Source: Tenacibaculum sp. MAR_2009_124 | Lineage (GTDB): Bacteria; Bacteroidota; Bacteroidia; Flavobacteriales; Flavobacteriaceae | Reading direction: 5' to 3' | DNA: 64,000 bases | Assembly: GCF_900105455.1 (NCBI RefSeq) | Contig: NZ_FNSF01000007.1 | Location: forward strand, 558,001-622,000 | Shown here: in pieces, positions 1-8,646 of the stretch | Layout of the letters: each line of letters starts with the position of its first letter | Position numbering within the stretch: position 1 is the stretch's first letter | Translations under genes and position numbers: made by a program | The notes under the pieces: model-generated | Database searches by the model: none | Told to the model about the DNA's origin: nothing | Seen by the model: only the letters and a program-made list of their open reading frames with translations

Positions 1-43
1 TAAGCAAGAATTGTTAGATTATCAAATGAATAGATTAAAGTAA
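1..43 (+). CDS. C-terminal end of an unidentified protein (partial)
   Basis: Reading from base 2, thirteen codons (ending ...QMNRLK) run to a TAA at 41-43. A bidirectional terminator follows at 67-101 and the next gene points the other way, which fits the 3' end of a plus-strand gene that starts left of the window. Too little is visible to name the product. Confidence 0.45.
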   Translation, partial: KQELLDYQMNRLK

Positions 44-66
44 AGTTTTACGATTGAGTACAGCTT

Positions 67-101
67 AAAACCTCTCTGAAACTTATAGAAAGAGAGGTTT
101 T
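67..101. terminator. Bidirectional Rho-independent terminator
   Basis: Perfect 11-bp inverted repeat (AAAACCTCTCT at 67-77, AGAGAGGTTTT at 91-101) lying between the convergent partial gene and the guanine deaminase gene. The A-tract and T-tract flanks let it serve both strands. Confidence 0.85.
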
Positions 102-117
102 GTTTGAATTGTTATTT

Positions 118-591
118 TTAGTATTCTATTTTGTCATTTTTATCATTCCATTTTTCAAATGGTTCAAGCGCTATTTCTCTTCCGAGTTGCTCAAAAGGAA
201 TACTTCTTTTATGGTACGGTAAAGGAATTTCTTTATAAATAAAAGCATCGTCAAACCCAATATCAGCTGCATCTTTTTGCCCGCTTCCATAATATACTTT
301 ATCGGGACGAGCCCAATATATAGCACCTAAACACATAGGGCAAGGCTCACAAGAAGTATAAACAATACAACCATCTAATTGAAAAGTGCCTAGGTTTTTA
401 CAAGCATCACGAATAGCTGTTACTTCGGCATGAGCGGTTGGGTCGTTGGTAGAGGTAACCTTATTATTTCCTCTTCCTATAATTTTATCATCTTTAACAA
501 TGATGCAACCGAACGGTCCTCCTTCATTGTTTTTCATTCCTTTTAAAGCAGCTTTTACCGCCTCACTCATAAATTCATGATGTTTACTCAT
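118..591 (-). CDS. guaD: Guanine deaminase (cytidine-deaminase fold)
   Basis: Zinc-dependent deaminase expected to convert guanine to xanthine and ammonia in the cytosol (purine salvage/catabolism). Zinc site and proton shuttle are visible as HAE at residues 54-56 and PCPMC with cysteines 84 and 87. The 157-aa length, the TSNDPTAHAEVTAIR-like stretch and the FDD-FIYKEI segment near residue 115 match Bacillus subtilis-type GuaD rather than the tRNA deaminase TadA, which is the main alternative because it shares the fold. It is a single gene, converging on the partial gene at the left edge and divergent from the lipoprotein gene at 898. Confidence 0.85.
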   Translation of the reverse strand: MSKHHEFMSEAVKAALKGMKNNEGGPFGCIIVKDDKIIGRGNNKVTSTNDPTAHAEVTAIRDACKNLGTFQLDGCIVYTSCEPCPMCLGAIYWARPDKVYYGSGQKDAADIGFDDAFIYKEIPLPYHKRSIPFEQLGREIALEPFEKWNDKNDKIEY

Positions 592-897
592 TGCTTTTTG
601 TTTTCTTAAAGATAAGTAAAAAGCTATAATAATATAGTCGGTTTTTATTGCTATTCAGGGAATATAAATAATAAACTTATTTTACTTTTTCTATTTCCAA
701 TAAAAGGAAAAGCATAGCTAAGTTTAGTTATAGAATTCTTAATGTTTTAATGTTATTCGTAGTGTTAAACATGACTATATGTTCAATTATGATCGAAATA
801 TCCCTAGTTATAACTTATTTTAAGGAACTCGTGACTTTTTCTTGACTTTAATAAAATTATTATTTCATTTTTGCAGCCATCAAAAAACTAACATATT
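592..897. other. Intergenic region, 306 bp, divergent promoters
   Basis: AT-rich spacer between the divergent deaminase and lipoprotein genes. No ORF with a plausible start and no structured element was seen apart from the candidate promoter at 842-873. Confidence 0.6.
842..873 (+). promoter_or_regulatory. Bacteroidota-type promoter for the lipoprotein gene
   Basis: TTG at 842-844 and CATTTTTG at 866-873 (one mismatch to TAnnTTTG) are 21 bp apart. Transcription would start near 877, giving a leader of about 21 nt before the ATG at 898, typical for this phylum. Confidence 0.5.
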
Positions 898-2361
898 ATG
901 AGGTTAATTTCAAAATCAACTTTAGGTCTGACTCTTTCTTTGGGGGCTCTATTTTTTAGTTCGTGTAAACAAAAGCAAGAATCTACTAAAAAAGAGGAAG
1001 GTTCTGTTTATAAAACATCAACATCAGTAGAATTATGTGATGCATCATGGTTCCCACATTCTCAAACCAAGAATCCAATTGAGGGAGGTGAAAAGAGTCC
1101 TTTTAGTGCAAAAAGCTCTACCAACAAAATGTTCCATCAGTGGTCGTGGCAGAAGTTTTTATGGTTAACCAAACCAACTAAAAAGAAAGGGACTGATGTT
1201 CCGTTATTTTTGAACTCTTCGAAAATATTTCAGGTTACCTCGCATATGGAAGATGTTGATATACCAGAAGGGGTAAACGTTGTACTAACCGATACGTTAC
1301 AAGCTGGAGATGGTAAAATAGTATTGAGAACAAATCCTTCTTTCAATTCTGATGGGAATTCAGAAACCGTATTTTACTCGATTTATATTGATTCTATCTT
1401 TAAAGAGTCCGCTCTAAAATTTGGAGAGATCATTAAAAATGACACTGTAAAGAGAAATAACAATTTTACCTTCCCTTTTGGATCTTTGGAGTTAAAGGCT
1501 TCATGGGTTGCGACGAGTGCATTACCAAAAGAAGAGGTCAATAATTATTATACAACAATGGCTCAGGTAATTCAAAAGAATAAAGGAAAAAGGAATATTG
1601 AAGTAGCATTATCGGGAATGCATGTGGTTGGAGTAGTAGAAAATCATCCAGAATTTATTTGGGCTACATTTGAACACGATGATTTAGCGCCGAATTATAA
1701 TTGGGAAGAGAATAAGGCTTCTTCAGAGAATGAAAAACTATTATTTTCAAAAGGAAGTGTTGAAAATAGTATCAATGGTATTAAATGGGATAGAACAGAT
1801 AGAAAGAATCAAAAGCCCGTGGAAACTTATAAGGTTTATGATTTATTTCAATATGGAGTGCCTAGAAATCCTGATGGGACTTTTATGGAAACATCTCAGG
1901 GTGGAGAGAAGAATTTTAATAATGTCAATGATATCAATAACTGTGTTAAGAAGAACTTAAAGGACGTTTGGAAAAACTATTTTTATAATGGATCTATATG
2001 GTTAAATACAGATGGTATGAGTCCAGAAGCTCAAGCTGCAAAGATTGTTGAATTAGGAGAAGGCATTTCCAGTGGAGAGAAAGGGGCTTTAACAAGAGGT
2101 TCTTTGAATTGCGCCAACGTAACCATGGAGTCGTTCACACAAACATTTGAAAATGGTATTCAGAAGGTAAATGTAAAAACTTTGGCAAATTGTTTTAGTT
2201 GTCATAATTCCGTGAGTTTTAAAACGGATTATAGATCACCTTTATATTTAAGTCATGTTTTCGACGCATATGCAAAAGGATTGCAAGGACATTCAAAAGA
2301 TGAAGTAGAAATGCTGAAAGCCGCCCAAGAATTACAAGGGTATATAAAAACAAAATTATAA
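898..2361 (+). CDS. Lipoprotein with one C-terminal heme-binding (CXXCH) motif
   Basis: 487-aa predicted lipoprotein: a hydrophobic signal ends at FFSSC (lipobox cysteine 23), so it is probably anchored in a membrane facing the periplasm or outside. Near the C-terminus, residues 432-436 read CFSCH, the covalent heme c attachment motif, followed by a short helical tail. The roughly 400 residues before it match no family I can name; a tryptophan-rich stretch (HQWSWQKFLWL) near residue 82 may mark the family's N-terminal domain. It could be a monoheme cytochrome-like redox lipoprotein, but one CXXCH can occur by chance. Monocistronic, with its own promoter and terminator. Confidence 0.6.
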   Translation: MRLISKSTLGLTLSLGALFFSSCKQKQESTKKEEGSVYKTSTSVELCDASWFPHSQTKNPIEGGEKSPFSAKSSTNKMFHQWSWQKFLWLTKPTKKKGTDVPLFLNSSKIFQVTSHMEDVDIPEGVNVVLTDTLQAGDGKIVLRTNPSFNSDGNSETVFYSIYIDSIFKESALKFGEIIKNDTVKRNNNFTFPFGSLELKASWVATSALPKEEVNNYYTTMAQVIQKNKGKRNIEVALSGMHVVGVVENHPEFIWATFEHDDLAPNYNWEENKASSENEKLLFSKGSVENSINGIKWDRTDRKNQKPVETYKVYDLFQYGVPRNPDGTFMETSQGGEKNFNNVNDINNCVKKNLKDVWKNYFYNGSIWLNTDGMSPEAQAAKIVELGEGISSGEKGALTRGSLNCANVTMESFTQTFENGIQKVNVKTLANCFSCHNSVSFKTDYRSPLYLSHVFDAYAKGLQGHSKDEVEMLKAAQELQGYIKTKL

Positions 2362-2388
2362 ATAGAAGTATTACCAACTTTTTAATAA

Positions 2389-2418
2389 GCACTCCATAAT
2401 TTATGGGGTGTTTTTTAT
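2389..2418 (+). terminator. Rho-independent terminator
   Basis: CACTCCATA (2390-2398) pairs with TATGGGGTG (2402-2410, one G-T pair) and is followed by TTTTTTATTT, 28 bp after the lipoprotein stop codon. Confidence 0.75.
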
Positions 2419-2512
2419 TTAGTAAAGAGAATTTTGTTAGTTAAAGTATTGAAATTATGTAAATTAACGTAGCAAAATAATCAACCAATCGTCTTTAATA
2501 TAAAAACTTACC

Positions 2513-3163
2513 ATGAATACTCATAAAATTGGAGGATACTCCGCAATAATCGAAGCGCTACTATATGTTATAGGTTTTACCTATTTAATATTCTTTCTAT
2601 CTCCTGGTATGGAGGCCGCTAATGGAGATGTCGAAAAACTCGCATTTGTTCTAAATAATAAAGTATTATTTCAAATTTGGAACTTACTCATTTACGTTCT
2701 TTTCGGAATTATTTTAATTCCTCTTACCATAGTTATCAATTCAAAATTCAATAAAGAACATTTGTTAGCATCTAAAGTAACACCTGTTTTAGGATTTATT
2801 TGGTCAGGATTGGTCATTGCCAGTGGAATGGTTGCAAATGTTGGTTTGGAATCGATTGAAGTCATATTTTCTACTGATAAACCTTCTGCAATAACGGCAT
2901 GGAAGACCATTGATGCCATACAAGGAGGATTAGGAGGTGGAATAGAAGTTGTAGGAGGACTTTGGGTGTTTTTAATTAGTTACTTTGGAATAAAAGAAAG
3001 AGTTTTATCAAAGCCTTTGAACTATTTAGGATTGACAGTAGGAATTGCGGGAATCGTATCGGTTTTTCCGGGGCTATCTGATTTAGGGGCAATTTTTGGA
3101 TTAACTCAAATCGTTTGGTTTGCTTGGATTGGAATAGTTCTATTAAAGAAAAAGGAGAAGTGA
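2513..3163 (+). CDS. DUF4386-like integral membrane protein
   Basis: 216-aa protein with about six hydrophobic segments (roughly residues 10-30, 55-75, 90-108, 138-158, 170-185 and 192-212) and a basic C-terminal tail KKKEK. The glycine-rich stretch GGLGGGIEVVGGLWVFLISYF near residue 142 and overall layout resemble DUF4386 inner-membrane proteins of unknown function. No catalytic motif is visible. It stands alone between two terminators. The family call is by resemblance; the membrane location is well supported. Confidence 0.6.
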   Translation: MNTHKIGGYSAIIEALLYVIGFTYLIFFLSPGMEAANGDVEKLAFVLNNKVLFQIWNLLIYVLFGIILIPLTIVINSKFNKEHLLASKVTPVLGFIWSGLVIASGMVANVGLESIEVIFSTDKPSAITAWKTIDAIQGGLGGGIEVVGGLWVFLISYFGIKERVLSKPLNYLGLTVGIAGIVSVFPGLSDLGAIFGLTQIVWFAWIGIVLLKKKEK

Positions 3164-3184
3164 AAAATAGTTTAAACTTTCATT

Positions 3185-3231
3185 AAAAATATTCAAACCC
3201 CGATATAAAAGCGTCGGGGTTTGAATATTTT
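3185..3231. terminator. Strong bidirectional terminator
   Basis: A perfect 18-bp stem (3186-3203 with 3214-3231, core TCAAACCCCGA/TCGGGGTTTGA) separates the convergent membrane-protein and ggt genes. A and T runs on both sides allow use by both strands. Confidence 0.9.
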
Positions 3232-3257
3232 AATTTTAGAAATTCTATTTTAAATAG

Positions 3258-4955
3258 TTAAAAACCAATGGCTGTGTCATCACCTCTTCGATCCGCACCT
3301 CCTTCTAATTTACCATTAGGTAAAATTAAGATGGCATCTACCTTACCAATTACAGGAGAATTTGCTTCATCAATTGTGTATCCTTTTTGGGAAAGTGAGG
3401 TTTTTATTTCTTTGGAAAAACTATTGGGTTCCATTTTAACAATATCTGGTAACCACTGGTGATGAAACCTTGGTTGATTAACAGCTTCCTGCATTCCCAT
3501 ATTATATTCATGTACGTTTAAAATTGTTTGTAAAACCGATGTAATAATGGTTGATCCTCCAGGTGTACCTACAACCATCCATAATTTTCCTTCTTTCTCA
3601 ACAATGGTTGGGGTCATAGAGCTCAACATCCTTTTTTCTGGAGCTATTTCGTTAGCTTTCGCTCCGACAAGACCAAACATATTCGGCTCTCCAGGTTTAC
3701 TACTAAAATCATCCATTTCGTTGTTTAGGAAAAAGCCAAGTTCAGGTACATATAGTTTTGATCCGTATGCTGCATTAATGGTTGTGGTAACAGAAACGGC
3801 ATTTCCAAATTGGTCAACAATTGAATAGTGAGTCGTTTGATCACTTTCAATAATCTCGATGTTACCGTGCGACAAATCTTCAGATTTTGTTGCTTTTTCA
3901 AAGGAAAAAGAACTCATTCGTTCGTTAGCATAAGCTTTGCTCAATAATTTATCCATAGGAATAGATACAAAATCAGGGTCACCCAAAAAGTAACTTCGAT
4001 CCGCATATGCTCTTCTTTCTGCTTCTGTTATTACTTGAATTGATTTCGAAGAGTTATGTCCATATTCATGTAAATCGTAAGGTTCAATAGCGTTCATTAT
4101 TTCTGCTAAACAAACACCACCGCTTGAAGGAGGTGACATGGAAATAACTTTTAAATCATCATAGTTAAATACTACAGGAGTTCTCCATTTGGCTTGATAT
4201 TTGGAAAGATCTTCCTCTGTAACATAGCCGCCTTGTTGTTGTAAAAAAGAAGCCAGTTTTTTTGCAGTTTCTCCTTTATAAAACTCATCTCTACCATTTT
4301 CTAATACACGAGCCAGTGTTTTTCCTAACTCTGGATATTTGATGGTATCTCCAGATTTCCATGTTTTAGCCAGAGGGATCGTGTCGTTATTAACTCTAAA
4401 AAAATCTTTTTTATGTTTTTGTAAACGTTTTTCTTGCTTGTCAGTAACAATAACTCCTTTATAAGCGAGGTCAACAACAGGCTGAATGATTTCATTTATA
4501 GGGAGGCTGCCAAATTTTTTATGAGCTTCAAATACACCAGCAATAGTTCCTGGTACACCAACGGCAGTAGCTCCAGAAGTACTTTTGTTTTTTATAATAT
4601 TACCATCATCATCTAAATACATGTCTCTATGAGCGGCTAAAGGAGCCTTTTCCCTGTAGTCTAACGCACCAATTTTCCCTTCATTTGTGCGATAAATCAT
4701 AAAACCACCACCTCCAATATTACCTGCATAGGGATAAGAAACTGCTAAGGCAAGTTCAGTGGCCATCATAGCGTCGAAAGCATTACCTCCTTTTTCTAAG
4801 ATTTTAACACCTATTTTGGAAGCCTCTTTTCTGGCAGAAACAACCATCGCTTTTTCAGTAATTAAACCTGTGTTAGTCTTTTTTTTAGGGATACTGGTTT
4901 TACAACTACTTACTATAAAGCAGCTGCTAATGAACAAGATTAGTGATTTTTTCAT
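3258..4955 (-). CDS. ggt: Gamma-glutamyltransferase (gamma-glutamyl transpeptidase), lipoprotein form
   Basis: Ntn-hydrolase that cleaves gamma-glutamyl bonds of glutathione and transfers or hydrolyses the glutamyl group, normally in the periplasm or cell surface. The 565-aa precursor has a lipoprotein signal (lipobox cysteine 18). The autoprocessing site is the TTHYS motif, with Thr374 as the expected N-terminal nucleophile of the small subunit after self-cleavage. GNIGGGGFM near residue 79 and PSSGG near residue 276 are family landmarks. It follows the ACP phosphodiesterase gene by 14 bp on the same strand, so the two are probably co-transcribed. Length and motifs are complete. Confidence 0.93.
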   Translation of the reverse strand: MKKSLILFISSCFIVSSCKTSIPKKKTNTGLITEKAMVVSARKEASKIGVKILEKGGNAFDAMMATELALAVSYPYAGNIGGGGFMIYRTNEGKIGALDYREKAPLAAHRDMYLDDDGNIIKNKSTSGATAVGVPGTIAGVFEAHKKFGSLPINEIIQPVVDLAYKGVIVTDKQEKRLQKHKKDFFRVNNDTIPLAKTWKSGDTIKYPELGKTLARVLENGRDEFYKGETAKKLASFLQQQGGYVTEEDLSKYQAKWRTPVVFNYDDLKVISMSPPSSGGVCLAEIMNAIEPYDLHEYGHNSSKSIQVITEAERRAYADRSYFLGDPDFVSIPMDKLLSKAYANERMSSFSFEKATKSEDLSHGNIEIIESDQTTHYSIVDQFGNAVSVTTTINAAYGSKLYVPELGFFLNNEMDDFSSKPGEPNMFGLVGAKANEIAPEKRMLSSMTPTIVEKEGKLWMVVGTPGGSTIITSVLQTILNVHEYNMGMQEAVNQPRFHHQWLPDIVKMEPNSFSKEIKTSLSQKGYTIDEANSPVIGKVDAILILPNGKLEGGADRRGDDTAIGF

Positions 4956-4969
4956 TCGATTAAAATTGA

Positions 4970-5563
4970 TTAGTTTGTCAAAAGTTCGCTCGTTTTAATT
5001 GTAGAAAAATCTTGAAGATCTTTGAAGAATTTGGTAAAGTCGCTATTAAAGGAATCATAATGTAGTAGTAGATCTTCTGTAGCAAGATTCATCATTGATT
5101 TTCCATTCGTTCTATTATTCATTCCCTTTAAAACGTCTTTAATACCTTTTGCAAACTGATAATTGTATAACCAATTATACTTGACCATATAAGGAAGTAA
5201 GTTTTTTGTTTTTTCAGGAAGAACATCAATATTTTTTTCAAGTAGTTTGTATACCGAAGAGACATAAACATCTAATGGGACTTCAGAATAATCGCGCCAG
5301 TTAATGGCTAAAAAATGGTCATAAAATATATCTATAATAATTCCATCATAATGTCCATATCTTTCATGTAATCTTCTTTTGCTTATACGAACAATTTCAT
5401 GAGCATCAGTGAAAGTATCAATAGCTCTATGAAGTAAAATACCTTTTTGTATGTTTTCGGAAAAATGAGAAAACTTATTACCCTTAATGTGATCAGCAAT
5501 AAAATTCCCAATCATAATTTCTTCGTTATTTTTTGAGAGGTATAAATGCGCTAGAAAATTCAT
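4970..5563 (-). CDS. acpH: Acyl carrier protein phosphodiesterase (AcpH, DUF479)
   Basis: Predicted hydrolase that removes 4'-phosphopantetheine from holo-ACP in the cytosol. The 197-aa length and the N-terminus MNFLAHLYLS, GNFIADHIKG and GILLHRAIDTFTDAH, with scattered Asp/His metal ligands of the HD-like fold, are diagnostic of AcpH/DUF479. First gene of a likely two-gene operon with ggt; a bidirectional terminator lies just upstream at 5577-5606, so its promoter must sit in the short upstream stretch or overlap the terminator. Confidence 0.85.
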   Translation of the reverse strand: MNFLAHLYLSKNNEEIMIGNFIADHIKGNKFSHFSENIQKGILLHRAIDTFTDAHEIVRISKRRLHERYGHYDGIIIDIFYDHFLAINWRDYSEVPLDVYVSSVYKLLEKNIDVLPEKTKNLLPYMVKYNWLYNYQFAKGIKDVLKGMNNRTNGKSMMNLATEDLLLHYDSFNSDFTKFFKDLQDFSTIKTSELLTN

Positions 5564-5576
5564 CGCATAAAAGTAA

Positions 5577-5606
5577 AAAAAAACAAGGACTTAAGTCCTT
5601 GTTTTT
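5577..5606. terminator. Bidirectional terminator
   Basis: Perfect palindrome AAAAACAAGGACTT (5579-5592) / AAGTCCTTGTTTTT (5593-5606), immediately downstream of the minus-strand outer-membrane operon stop at 5610. Confidence 0.85.
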
Positions 5607-5609
5607 AAA

Positions 5610-7277
5610 TTAATGCACTAAAAATGTACGTTTGAGGGAGACAAACTTACCTTGTTCAGTATATCCAACAAGATCTATTTCAAATTCACCGTTAACATCT
5701 GATGTGAAAAATGTGATTTCTTTTTCACTGGTATCGATATTTGGGTCCCAATATAATTGAGTTCTGAAATCTGGAATTCTTTGGTTTTTGAGGCTTTCTG
5801 AGTCTTGGAAAAAGTATACTTTTTCTGGTTGCACAGGAGTCACCTTAATATTTTTTCTATTCGTTAGTGAAGAGCTAAAATCCTTTTTAAATGTTTCTAC
5901 CACTGCTATTCCTTGATAAAGTGCATTACCATAAAAGTATTTATCGGTTATTATTGATACAGACTTAATTTTTCTAGCGTCAAAATTTAATAAGTCTTCA
6001 TGATTATCTAACAGATAACCATCAACAATTACTAATGAAGATAAAAATTTTAAAATTTCGTAGGTTTCAGGATTGGTTATACTAAGTTTATACTTTCCTT
6101 TAGTTTTACTAAATCCTGCCCCCGAAATAACTTCAACAAATGTCTCCTTAACTGTTTTAAATCTTTTGAAATCGTCTAAAAGATATGTTTTGCTTATTTT
6201 ATCTAATAGCAAATTATTGTCTGGTTGCGATAGTAGGCTATCTCTTTTAACAGAAAAGAAAGCATTTTCAATTTGAGAATATAAGTTCTTTTCCTTTATA
6301 GTTTTTGTTAATGAATCATTAAGATACAATTGAGGGAAATAACTGAAATTTGTGTCAATAGATTTTTTGGAGTGTACGATAATTTCGAATTCATCTTTAT
6401 GATCATCATGAATTTGTATAGATACGTTTTTAGTATCTAAATTAGGTATGTTGAAGAAAAATTCTCCATGCTCATTAGTAACTGCAGAAACTGGTAAATC
6501 AAGATTTTTACTTGATAAAGACATTTTAATATCAGAAACCGACAATGAAGAAGAGTTTGTACTTACCTTTCCTTGAATTAAGGAACCTCTTAATTCTGGC
6601 AGGTAAATATTCGCCTCTTTTTTTACTGAGCTGAGTGATTTATTTCCTTTAGGAATGTTAAAATTATTTTTCTTTCTTACTGAAATAGAATAAAGTCCAT
6701 CGGGTAGAGAAAATTCCTCAGAGAGATTAAGTTTAACCTTTTCTCTTTTTGAGTATATAAATTGGTTGTTTTGAAAAGATTTCCCCTTTTTATTTTGGCC
6801 ATTGACAAAAGTATCGGAATTAGCAGTTATCTGATTTTCTACACTAGAGTTTTTTAACTTTTTTGAAAATGGATTAACAATGAAAATGTTCTTTGAAAAT
6901 ACAATTCCCTTGTTAAGCATCCATTGTGTATAAACCGCAAGTTTGTATGTTCCTGTAACTATATCAGTATTGATAAAAATGTCGCCATAACCACTTCCAT
7001 CTATCAAATTGATGGATTGTTTTAATACACTTTGGTTGTCATTATTAATTAGTTCAATATAGGCTATTTTACTATAAGGACTAAGTTGGTTTAAATTATC
7101 CAAGCAGTAAATTGAATAGTATAAATTTTCACCGGTTAGTAAAAAATCATTGCTGTTATGAACAAATATTTTTTCAGTTGGTAAAGCGTCTATGCTTTTT
7201 GACAAGTACTGTTGCGATTGAGCATTTGTTAATTGAAACAGCAACAGGTATATGATTAATATATAATTTCTAGTCAT
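5610..7277 (-). CDS. Secreted MG2-like protein of a TonB receptor/DUF4249 locus
   Basis: The ORF opens at 7364, but the ATG at 7277 (residue 30 of the long form) starts a clean signal peptide (MTRNYILIIYLLLFQLTNAQS) and sits 10 bp after the upstream stop, so I chose it (555 aa). The mature N-terminus ALPTEKIFVHNSNDFLLTGENLYYSIYCLD resembles the macroglobulin MG2-type opening of large Bacteroidota surface proteins. A carboxypeptidase-regulatory-like segment (GSLIQGKVST, then NEHGEFFFNI) follows mid-protein. No enzyme motif is visible. Last gene of the operon with the receptor and DUF4249 lipoprotein; probably a periplasmic or outer-membrane accessory factor. Confidence 0.7.
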   Translation of the reverse strand: MTRNYILIIYLLLFQLTNAQSQQYLSKSIDALPTEKIFVHNSNDFLLTGENLYYSIYCLDNLNQLSPYSKIAYIELINNDNQSVLKQSINLIDGSGYGDIFINTDIVTGTYKLAVYTQWMLNKGIVFSKNIFIVNPFSKKLKNSSVENQITANSDTFVNGQNKKGKSFQNNQFIYSKREKVKLNLSEEFSLPDGLYSISVRKKNNFNIPKGNKSLSSVKKEANIYLPELRGSLIQGKVSTNSSSLSVSDIKMSLSSKNLDLPVSAVTNEHGEFFFNIPNLDTKNVSIQIHDDHKDEFEIIVHSKKSIDTNFSYFPQLYLNDSLTKTIKEKNLYSQIENAFFSVKRDSLLSQPDNNLLLDKISKTYLLDDFKRFKTVKETFVEVISGAGFSKTKGKYKLSITNPETYEILKFLSSLVIVDGYLLDNHEDLLNFDARKIKSVSIITDKYFYGNALYQGIAVVETFKKDFSSSLTNRKNIKVTPVQPEKVYFFQDSESLKNQRIPDFRTQLYWDPNIDTSEKEITFFTSDVNGEFEIDLVGYTEQGKFVSLKRTFLVH

Positions 7278-7287
7278 AGTTTTTATT

Positions 7288-8514
7288 TTATTCAATCCAA
7301 AAATCAGGAGGAGATACTTCTCCAAATTGTCTGCAATCACCGCATGGTTTTCTTGCAAGAGCATACGGTTTTCCTGGTGGTGGAATAGGAATGTCAGGTG
7401 GAGATTGATAAATCCAACCCGATTCCAATAGTTCTAACAAAGGAGAACTCCCATCGCGATCTTCGATCAATGGGTTCGGGCGATCCGTGCAACTTAAAGG
7501 AGTTGGGTAGTTTATAAATGCTAAGTTGGTAATTTCACTTCTGTTAACAAATATTCTTTTTTCATGTACAGAAGAAACCTCAAAAAAACCCAATACTTTA
7601 TCGTTATCCGGATCAATGTCTGAGGATATATTACTAGGTACATTTCCTACTTGGATTTGCGAAAACACATTATCTGGGTTAGAAAATTTGTCTAGTAGAC
7701 TGTAAAAATCATAGGTGTTTTTGTTAAGAACGTATTGTTTGATTAAAACTGAATATCTAATTCCGATAATGTAATTATCAAGCGGGATTCTACGAACGGG
7801 AATGTTGGTTACTTTGTTTTCATCCAGGGAGAAGGTTTCCGAAAGAAGAATGGAACTAGATAACTTGTTAACATAGCAAAAGCCAGTTCCATCAATTTCT
7901 GGTATTTTATCCACTAATCTAAACTCATAAGGAGAAGTATCTGATACAACTTCTAGCTTTTTGGGGCTCCAAATATTGGTTTTAATTTTAAAGGTTTCAT
8001 CATATGCATATCTGTAATAGTTTCCTTCATGAGTGTTAGTGATGCTATTAACTCTAAATACGAAATCAGGAGTGTCACTCTCATCATTGAGTTCAATGGC
8101 CGTATTAATTTCTTCAATTTCAGAAAGAGGAGGGAGTTTTTCTGAAGTAGAGGTGTACGAGCTCCCATTGGCAGTTTGTATTTTCAATGAGTATGACTTA
8201 TTTGCTTCGGCGGCAAAGTTTACGGAAGAAGTATAAACACCATTTTCTTCTTCTTGAAATCTATATATAGTGCCATTGTTATCGACTATGGATACTTCAG
8301 CGTTTCTTACTGGATCCAGTTGTGTTGAATCTATTGGAATTGTTCGAGATAACTCTATAGAGTGCTTTTTAAATTCATTCGTTAGGATAGATCTAACAAC
8401 TAAATTATTTTCATAAGTATTTGAACTGAATTCGATTGGTTCAATACAACCATTTATAAAAACGGTGAGTACTAAACTAAACCTGATAATATATTTTTTT
8501 ATAAAAGTTTTCAT
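7288..8514 (-). CDS. DUF4249 family lipoprotein
   Basis: 408-aa lipoprotein with lipobox cysteine 23 (VFINGC). The start (IEPIEF...NNLVVRSILT, then RTIPIDSTQLDPVRNAEVSIVDNNG) and the end (CGDCRQFGEVSPPDFW) are hallmarks of DUF4249, a family encoded beside TonB-dependent receptors in Bacteroidota and thought to act with them at the outer membrane, comparable to SusD pairing with SusC. Its ATG overlaps the TGA of the 43-codon ORF upstream by four bases, implying translational coupling. Substrate unknown. Confidence 0.85.
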   Translation of the reverse strand: MKTFIKKYIIRFSLVLTVFINGCIEPIEFSSNTYENNLVVRSILTNEFKKHSIELSRTIPIDSTQLDPVRNAEVSIVDNNGTIYRFQEEENGVYTSSVNFAAEANKSYSLKIQTANGSSYTSTSEKLPPLSEIEEINTAIELNDESDTPDFVFRVNSITNTHEGNYYRYAYDETFKIKTNIWSPKKLEVVSDTSPYEFRLVDKIPEIDGTGFCYVNKLSSSILLSETFSLDENKVTNIPVRRIPLDNYIIGIRYSVLIKQYVLNKNTYDFYSLLDKFSNPDNVFSQIQVGNVPSNISSDIDPDNDKVLGFFEVSSVHEKRIFVNRSEITNLAFINYPTPLSCTDRPNPLIEDRDGSSPLLELLESGWIYQSPPDIPIPPPGKPYALARKPCGDCRQFGEVSPPDFWIE

Positions 8515-8642
8515 GAAATTTTATTTTTTGTCACATTTAAAGCCATGTTGGTTTCGTGCGCATAAATAGTATTAATTGGTTCTTTATAACCACTCGACAA
8601 AACTGGAAGAACTAAGGGAAATTTAAGAACGTGTTTTTTCAT
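8511..8642 (-). pseudogene. 43-codon ORF resembling a decayed DUF4249 N-terminus
   Basis: An open reading frame starting at ATG 8642, four bases below the receptor stop, and ending at a TGA (8511-8513) that overlaps the DUF4249 ATG. Its product aligns by eye with the N-terminus of the next gene: KFPLVLPVLSSGYKEPIN against RFSLVLTVFINGCIEPIE, followed by similar N..L.V spacing. The lipobox cysteine is replaced by tyrosine. It is either the remnant of a tandem duplication or a short translated leader that couples the two genes. Too short for standard annotation. Confidence 0.5.
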
Positions 8643-8646
8643 AGCC

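Noticed and set aside
118..591. tRNA adenosine deaminase TadA
   Set aside because: C-terminal FDD-FIYKEI segment and overall similarity fit guanine deaminase better.
7278..7364. Upstream extension of the MG2-like gene
   Set aside because: It overlaps the DUF4249 gene and would bury the signal peptide; ATG at 7277 is better.
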